A stretch of 10,145 bases of DNA, taken from NCBI GenBank assembly GCA_030038955.1, contig JASHQV010000393.1:1-10145 (forward strand). The letters run 5' to 3'. The notes beneath the pieces were generated by a model, which ran no database searches, was not told the DNA's origin, and saw only the letters and a list, made by a program, of their open reading frames with translations. This DNA comes from Solirubrobacteraceae bacterium. Lineage in GTDB: Bacteria > Actinomycetota > Thermoleophilia > Solirubrobacterales > Solirubrobacteraceae. A program made the position numbers and the translations under genes. How positions within the stretch are numbered: position 1 is the stretch's first letter; each line of letters begins with the position of its first letter. Shown piece after piece: positions 5,800 through 10,145 of this stretch.

Positions 5800-7350
5800 G
5801 TGGCGGGCAGCACCCTCAGGCGGCGCCTGCGCGGGCCGCGAACATCCGGTCGCACGACCCTATCGCAGCCGGCTCACAACGTGCGGCTCCAGCAGCCGCA
5901 GGTCCACGGAAGCGAGGTCCTGTTTCGCTGGGAGCTGAGTCCGGCGAGCGAGCTGTACCGGCGCACCGAGTTCCGCGTCGCGTTTCCAGAGCAGCTCGAC
6001 CTGCGCCGAGTCCCGATCGCGCTGTGGTGGCGGATCGAGATGCTGTTCCTGCATACCCATTGGGCGCTACTGAGGCCATGCCGAGTCGAGCTGCCGGTGA
6101 GCTTGGACGCAGCCGAGCGGGAGTTCTGGCTGCGCCTGATCGACAACGTCGCCGTGCAGATCGAGGCCTACGGCGGAACCCGGACGTCCGGGCGCGCCGT
6201 CGAGCTGGTCGACGACGGGCCACCGATCCCGCCGATCCGGCTGCCGATGCTGACGCTCCGCCCGGCGGTGGCATTCAGCGGCGGCAAGGACAGCCTCGTG
6301 CTGTCCGCGCTCCTGAGCGAGCTCGGGCATCCGCCGTTGCTGGTGATGATCACCTCGCCGGTCAGCTGGGCCCACGACCACGACGGCTCGGCACGTCAGC
6401 GAGCGCGGACCGAGATGCGCAAGCGCCTGGGAGTGGAGACGATCGAGGTCCACTCCGACTACCGGACCGCTTGGTCGCTCGAGTTCTCGGCCCGGCAGGG
6501 ATGCCAGCTCGGCGTGCACGAGCTGAGCGACCTCTGCCTCTACCACGGGACGATGGCCGCGGTCGCGGCCGCGAGCGGGATCGAGCGGATGTTCATGGCC
6601 TCCGAGGCCGATCTGCAGTACAACGCCGCCGACCACGACGACCGCATCGTCCTGCACCGCGAGTTCCTGTCCTGCGCTGTCACCCAAGCCGCAATCGACG
6701 CCCTCTTCAGCCGATTCGGACTGCGCCAGAGCTCGCTCACCTACCCCTTGCACATGCCGCAGGTCCAGTCTCTGCTGCTGCACCGCTACGCCGATCTCAC
6801 CGACCTTCAGTGCTCGTGCTGGCGGGCGCCACCTGACGCCCAAGCCTGCAACGGCTGCGTGAAGTGCTTCCAGGCCGCGATCGTGTCGATCGCCGAGGGA
6901 ATCTCGCCACGGGCGATCGGACTCGACCCGGTTAAGGTCCTGCAGGCGTTCGGCGACTGGCGGCTCACTTCCCCACGCGCCGGACCTGCCCTACATGCAA
7001 CGCGCACTCCCAGGGATCACACCGTCCGATGCCTGCAAGCGGTGTCCTTGGAAGCAGCGCGAGCGATCCTGGCAGAGGGACCTAGCGGCGACGACGAGGC
7101 CGAGCTGAGAGAGGCGCTGGCGGTGTACGCGCGGCTCCGCGCCGAAGCGCTGACCCAGGTGGTTCCGCCTGCCCCAGGCTACGTCGCCGGTTTCCTCGGG
7201 CTCGTCCCTCCAGACCTTCGCGCGCCGCTGCGCGGCATCTTCGACGAGCACTTCGAATCCGCACCGACACATGAGTTCGCCGCGATCGTGCAGCGGTCGC
7301 GGACCCTGTCGGATTGGATCGCGCAGCCGCTTCGGCGCTCGAACGCCTGA
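5800..7350 (+). CDS. PP-loop ATP pyrophosphatase-fold protein, MurL-like
   Basis: About 516 residues from GTG 5800. The ATP-pyrophosphate loop is 'FSGGKDS' (S160-S165), placing it in the alpha-hydrolase PP-loop ATPase superfamily. A cysteine cluster follows (C338, C340, C350, C353, C356; 'CNGCVKC'), a likely zinc site. The overall order resembles MurL, the ATP-dependent epimerase that turns the terminal L-Glu of UDP-MurNAc-L-Ala-L-Glu into D-Glu: N-terminal beta segment ('VLFRWELS'), helices, PP-loop, 'FMASEADLQYNA' where MurL has an 'MSNERSASEGN'-like segment, then the Cys site and a C-terminal helical domain with 'TVRCLQAVSLEAA'. The divergence at the substrate segment suggests a paralogue, not necessarily true MurL; QueC-like enzymes are the alternative. 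The start is uncertain: GTG 5800 has GGTGGAAAG upstream, while GTG 5881 lacks a site but begins near where homology starts. It is divergent from the peptide operon and 69 bp upstream of the NlpC/P60 gene. Confidence 0.7.
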   Translation: MAGSTLRRRLRGPRTSGRTTLSQPAHNVRLQQPQVHGSEVLFRWELSPASELYRRTEFRVAFPEQLDLRRVPIALWWRIEMLFLHTHWALLRPCRVELPVSLDAAEREFWLRLIDNVAVQIEAYGGTRTSGRAVELVDDGPPIPPIRLPMLTLRPAVAFSGGKDSLVLSALLSELGHPPLLVMITSPVSWAHDHDGSARQRARTEMRKRLGVETIEVHSDYRTAWSLEFSARQGCQLGVHELSDLCLYHGTMAAVAAASGIERMFMASEADLQYNAADHDDRIVLHREFLSCAVTQAAIDALFSRFGLRQSSLTYPLHMPQVQSLLLHRYADLTDLQCSCWRAPPDAQACNGCVKCFQAAIVSIAEGISPRAIGLDPVKVLQAFGDWRLTSPRAGPALHATRTPRDHTVRCLQAVSLEAARAILAEGPSGDDEAELREALAVYARLRAEALTQVVPPAPGYVAGFLGLVPPDLRAPLRGIFDEHFESAPTHEFAAIVQRSRTLSDWIAQPLRRSNA

Positions 7351-7419
7351 CGGAACCGCCCCGATAGTCGCCGCTGGAAGTCCCTATCCTGCATCGATCG
7401 GGAGAGGACGAGCGGCAGC

Positions 7420-8502
7420 ATGAGCGTGGGCTCGGACAGACTCCGCGGGCTGGCATGGGCGATGCGGCGAGCATCCTGCCTCGTCACGCTGTCGATCGGT
7501 CTGATGCTCGCGTGCGTGCCCGGGTTCACCTCGCCACCGGCGGCGTCCGCTCGCGCAGCCAGCAAGACGCCGCGCGCATACGCGCTCGTCGATGTGACGG
7601 TCGCCTCGCTGTGGGCGCGACCCAGCGATCCGCGACGGATCGACGCGCCGTCGCTGACCAATCCGGTTCGCCTCGGCGCCTGGCTCGACGCGCTCACGAC
7701 GACGCAGCGAGTGTGGCTGACCGGCCGCCTGATCGATCAGGGGCTGTATGGCCAGCAGGTGGCGATATGGAGGCAGCGTGGCGCCTGGGACAAGGTTTCG
7801 CTGACCGGGCAGGCCACGCGTACCGGTCTCAGCCATCCCGGCTGGGTGCCGGCAAGGCAGCTGACGCGGCCGGTGCTTGTCACAAGCACATCGACGTCAT
7901 CGTCTGCTCCGGCTGGACCCGAGGCGGTGGTGGCCGTTGCGAAGGCCTGGCTCTACGAGGAGACCAAAGCCGGAGCGCGGGGGCAACGGCTGCTGCATCT
8001 CAGCTTCAATACACGGCTGCCCATTCTCGGACACGACGGCCGATGGACGATCGTGCAGGCTCCCAGCGGAGCCAGCGACCTGATCGCCAGCGCCGCCGTC
8101 GTGACCCGCGAACCGGCAGATCCGCCACCACATCCGACCGGTCGCCAGCTGGTCGAGAAGGCGGAGATGTTCCTCGGTCTCCCCTACCTCTGGGCTGGCA
8201 CTTCGGCCTATGGGTTCGACTGCTCCGGGCTGACGTACACGATCTACGACTTCTACGGGATCGTGCTCCCCCGCAACTCAGCGGGACAGGCAACGGTCGG
8301 ACGCAAGATCCGCCGGAAGGCGCTCCGGCCCGGCGACCTCGTGTTCTTCGCCACCGAGCCGCCATCGCGAGCGATCTCGCATGTGGTCATGTACATCGGC
8401 CATGGAGACATCATCGAATCGCCGCACTCCGGCGCCGCCGTTCACATCATCCCGCTGTCCGAGCTGCTCCCGTACTTCGTCGAGGCCAGGCAGCCAGCCT
8501 GA
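7420..8502 (+). CDS. Secreted SH3/NlpC-P60 endopeptidase, YkfC-like (gamma-D-Glu-L-diamino acid)
   Basis: A 360-residue exported cysteine peptidase of family C40, predicted to cut between D-Glu and the diamino acid of peptidoglycan peptides. The N-terminus has a basic stretch and hydrophobic segment (about 16-35), then an 'ASARA' cleavage-like site; C32 lies in 'LMLAC', a poor lipobox, so a lipoprotein is less likely. SH3-like segments occupy about 52-160 ('VASLWARP', 'GWVPARQLT') and about 170-232; the first is typical of YkfC-type enzymes, in which it restricts access to fragments with a free N-terminal L-Ala. The NlpC/P60 domain (about 245-355) shows 'YLWAGTSAYGFDCSGLTY' with catalytic C268, H321 in 'SHVVMYIG', and H336 in 'ESPHSG' as the probable third residue. 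ATG 7420 follows GGAGAGGACGAG. The MurL-like gene ends 69 bp upstream, so co-transcription is possible; TATCCT at 7385-7390 might be an own -10 box. The 3' end faces the next gene with a 6-bp gap. Confidence 0.87.
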   Translation: MSVGSDRLRGLAWAMRRASCLVTLSIGLMLACVPGFTSPPAASARAASKTPRAYALVDVTVASLWARPSDPRRIDAPSLTNPVRLGAWLDALTTTQRVWLTGRLIDQGLYGQQVAIWRQRGAWDKVSLTGQATRTGLSHPGWVPARQLTRPVLVTSTSTSSSAPAGPEAVVAVAKAWLYEETKAGARGQRLLHLSFNTRLPILGHDGRWTIVQAPSGASDLIASAAVVTREPADPPPHPTGRQLVEKAEMFLGLPYLWAGTSAYGFDCSGLTYTIYDFYGIVLPRNSAGQATVGRKIRRKALRPGDLVFFATEPPSRAISHVVMYIGHGDIIESPHSGAAVHIIPLSELLPYFVEARQPA

Positions 8503-8508
8503 AGCCAG

Positions 8509-9990
8509 TCACCGGGTGATCTTGAACGTGGTGTGCTCGGGCTTGCCACCAGTGGGCGTGGCCGTCAGCTGGTAGGTGCCGGAGTGGAGCTTGTGACCGC
8601 CGAGCTTGCCGTTCCAGCTGAACCTGTTGGCGCCGGCCTTACCCGTCTTCACGAGCTTTCCGTTGATGCTGGTAAGCAGCGTGCACTTGTCGCCGTGCTG
8701 GCTCTGCGTGGTGGGCTTGACGCACTTGCCGTCAGCCTGACGACCGGTGCTCTCTAGCGCGAGCGTGAACGTGACCGTGCTGGCGGCGTTCAGCGTGTAC
8801 CTGACCTTGAGCTTGATCGGCCGCTGGCAGTGCTTGTCGGCCCTGTTCCTCCGGCTCGGCTTGACGCACTTGCCGTGAGCCTTGCGCCCCGCGGTCGAGA
8901 ACTTGTGCGGGGAGACGCGCAGGCGCGACAACGCCGCGCGCTTGACCGTGACCGCCGCGCTCGTCTGGCTCGTCGAGCCCGCGAAGTTGGACGCGGTCAC
9001 GCGGCAGGAGTAGGACCCGGTGACCGTGGGCGTGTAGGTCGACCCGGTGGCGCCGGAGATCGCTGTGCCGTCGCGGCTCCACCGGTAGGCAAAGCTCTGT
9101 GGCGCGCGATACAGGAACGACTGCAGCAGATCACCATCCCACGAGCCCTCCGAGCAGCTCAGGCTCGAGCCGACCGTGCTGCCGCTGATCGAGGGGGCGC
9201 CCGCCGCGCCTGGGACCTCCACCAGCGAGGGCATCAGTGGCGCGTTGACGGTCGCGCCGGTGGTCGTCAGATCGCCGCCGCCGCTGCCGTCCAGGTTCGC
9301 CCATGCCATCGTGCTGTCGCCGTAGTTGGCCCAGTAGACCTTCCCCGCCGCCGGGTCGATCGCGACTCCAACCGGGCCGTCCACGCTTGCACCTGTCGTC
9401 GTCAGATCGCCGCCGCCGCTGCCGCTCAGGCTGGCATAGCCGATCGTCGTGCCGCTGCCGACACCGTAGTTGGCCCAGTAGATCGTGCCGGTGGCAGCAT
9501 CGATCGCCAGCCCGGACGGCTCGTCGACGGTCGCGCCGGTGGTCGTCAGATCGCCGCCGCCGCTGCCGTCCAGGTTCGCCCACGAGATCTTGCTGTCGCC
9601 ATAGTTGGTCCAGTAGACCTTGCCGGCCGCGGGATCGACCGCGATCCCCCAGGGGACGTCGACGGTCGCGCCGGTGGTCGTCAGCTCACCGCCGCCGCTG
9701 CCGTCCAGGTTCGCCCACGAGATCTCGTTGACGTTGTAGTTGGTCCAGTAGATCCTGCCGGCCGCGAGGTCGACCGCCGTCCCACTCGGCTCGGATACCG
9801 TGGCCGTGCCCGTGGCGAGATCTGCGCCACCGCTTCCGTTGAGCGCAGCGTAGGAGACGCTGTCGCCGTTGTAGTTGCCCCAGAAGATGCTGTCCGCGGC
9901 GAACGCCGGCGTCGCCGCCACAGCCATCGCCGCGACGGCCATCACAGCCACCGCGACCACCAGAGACATCGATCTCGCCCACGATCTCAT
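8509..9990 (-). CDS. Secreted YWTD/NHL-like beta-propeller protein with Ig-like and Cys-loop C-terminal domains
   Basis: A 493-residue exported protein of unknown role. ATG 9990 is preferred over GTG 10038 because GAGGAG lies 7-8 nt upstream and a clean signal peptide follows at once (hydrophobic 9-26, cleavage after 'TPAFA', residue 31). Residues about 33-255 hold five propeller-type repeats of about 45 residues with the pattern [I/V]-[Y/F]-W-x-N-Y ... 'LDGSGGG' ... 'TTTGATV' ... 'P-x-G-x-A-x-D'. These resemble YWTD or NHL/SMP-30-like blades; the fifth repeat is incomplete. Residues about 258-350 are an Ig/PKD-like domain ('YRWSRDGTAISGATGSTYTP'). Residues about 352-493 are a FlgD-Ig-like beta domain with two Cys-bounded inserts starting 'GKCVKP', each likely closed by a disulfide. 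This C-terminal module is common on secreted proteins of Thermoleophilia. Likely cell-surface or extracellular binding; no catalytic residues are evident. Confidence 0.83.
   Translation of the reverse strand: MRSWARSMSLVVAVAVMAVAAMAVAATPAFAADSIFWGNYNGDSVSYAALNGSGGADLATGTATVSEPSGTAVDLAAGRIYWTNYNVNEISWANLDGSGGGELTTTGATVDVPWGIAVDPAAGKVYWTNYGDSKISWANLDGSGGGDLTTTGATVDEPSGLAIDAATGTIYWANYGVGSGTTIGYASLSGSGGGDLTTTGASVDGPVGVAIDPAAGKVYWANYGDSTMAWANLDGSGGGDLTTTGATVNAPLMPSLVEVPGAAGAPSISGSTVGSSLSCSEGSWDGDLLQSFLYRAPQSFAYRWSRDGTAISGATGSTYTPTVTGSYSCRVTASNFAGSTSQTSAAVTVKRAALSRLRVSPHKFSTAGRKAHGKCVKPSRRNRADKHCQRPIKLKVRYTLNAASTVTFTLALESTGRQADGKCVKPTTQSQHGDKCTLLTSINGKLVKTGKAGANRFSWNGKLGGHKLHSGTYQLTATPTGGKPEHTTFKITR
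9247..9717 (-). repeat. Near-identical intragenic DNA repeats encoding propeller blades
   Basis: A 57-bp segment occurs at 9247-9303 and 9526-9582 with no differences, and again at 9661-9717 with two substitutions. A more diverged copy lies at about 9385-9441. The 9526 and 9661 copies are 135 bp apart (45 codons), one blade. Such DNA-level identity points to recent duplication or gene conversion among blades. Confidence 0.9.
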
Positions 9991-10015
9991 CGAGTCGCTC
10001 CTCGCAAATCGCGCC

Positions 10016-10047
10016 TCCACGTCGGCGCCGCAGTCCACGTCGGCGCC
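10016..10047. repeat. 14-bp direct repeat in the leader of the propeller gene
   Basis: TCCACGTCGGCGCC appears at 10016-10029 and at 10034-10047, an 18-bp period, just downstream of the predicted transcription start of the minus-strand gene. It could be a repressor site or an RNA-level element. The remainder of 10089-10145 shows no gene or recognisable signal. Confidence 0.6.
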
Positions 10048-10060
10048 CCACCGACGCTGC

Positions 10061-10088
10061 AGGCTACAGATTCAGAGGTCCTTGTCAA
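10061..10088 (-). promoter_or_regulatory. Sigma-70-like promoter of the propeller gene
   Basis: On the minus strand TTGACA (10088-10083), a perfect -35 box, is followed after 16 bp by TAGCCT (10066-10061), an acceptable -10 box. Transcription would begin near 10054, about 64 nt before ATG 9990. The expected leader includes two copies of a 14-bp direct repeat (10016-10029 and 10034-10047). Confidence 0.55.
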
Positions 10089-10145
10089 ACGGCCATGGAC
10101 GGATGGACAGGTGATCGCCGCGACCCCGCGCCACCCGCCGCTCGC

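Noticed and set aside
8503..8508. Terminator between the NlpC/P60 gene and the propeller gene
   Set aside because: The convergent genes are only 6 bp apart and no hairpin with a T-tract is seen.
9247..9750. CRISPR-like array from regularly spaced repeats
   Set aside because: The repeats are in frame, 45 codons apart and encode propeller blades; the spacers are equally coding and similar.

Overview
The window is uniformly GC-rich with strongly GC-biased third codon positions and reads as a chromosomal segment from a high-GC actinobacterium. The best lineage clue is the C-terminal module of the secreted protein at 8509-9990, with its paired Cys-bounded 'GKCVKP...C' loops. From memory that module is typical of Thermoleophilia (Solirubrobacterales, Conexibacter-like); the assignment is an inference. 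No rRNA, tRNA, CRISPR array or insertion sequence is visible.

Layout from left to right: (1) a DHA2-type MFS drug/metabolite exporter (42-1502, +), whose true start may lie off the window; (2) a 200-bp spacer with a tandem 11-bp repeat; (3) an 849-residue two-domain glycosyltransferase, GT4-like plus GT2-like (1703-4252, +), overlapping the next gene tail to tail by 16 bp; (4) on the minus strand, a two-gene unit made of a 58-codon ORF (5486-5662) with a strong Shine-Dalgarno, then a 61-nt gap holding a perfect 9-bp hairpin, then a radical SAM/SPASM peptide maturase of the FxsB-like, cyclophane-forming kind (4237-5424); (5) divergently, a PP-loop ATP-dependent protein resembling MurL, the UDP-MurNAc-L-Ala-L-Glu epimerase (about 5800-7350, +); (6) a YkfC-like SH3/NlpC-P60 cell-wall endopeptidase (7420-8502, +); (7) convergent with it, a secreted five-blade propeller / Ig-like protein (8509-9990, -) with a recognisable promoter.

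The most interesting content is at 4237-7350. The 58-residue ORF looks like an overlooked RiPP precursor. It has a charged, helix-prone leader and a C-terminal tail ending Phe-Gly-Asp-Gly, which matches the aromatic-X-X pattern that three-residue-cyclophane (triceptide) radical SAM enzymes crosslink and resembles the C-terminal F-x-S of FxsA peptides. The divergent MurL-like protein is a candidate partner that could activate or epimerise a C-terminal carboxylate. Equally, it may belong with the neighbouring gamma-D-glutamyl endopeptidase in peptidoglycan metabolism. The glycosyltransferase and exporter could supply further tailoring and export, but their link to the peptide rests on proximity only.
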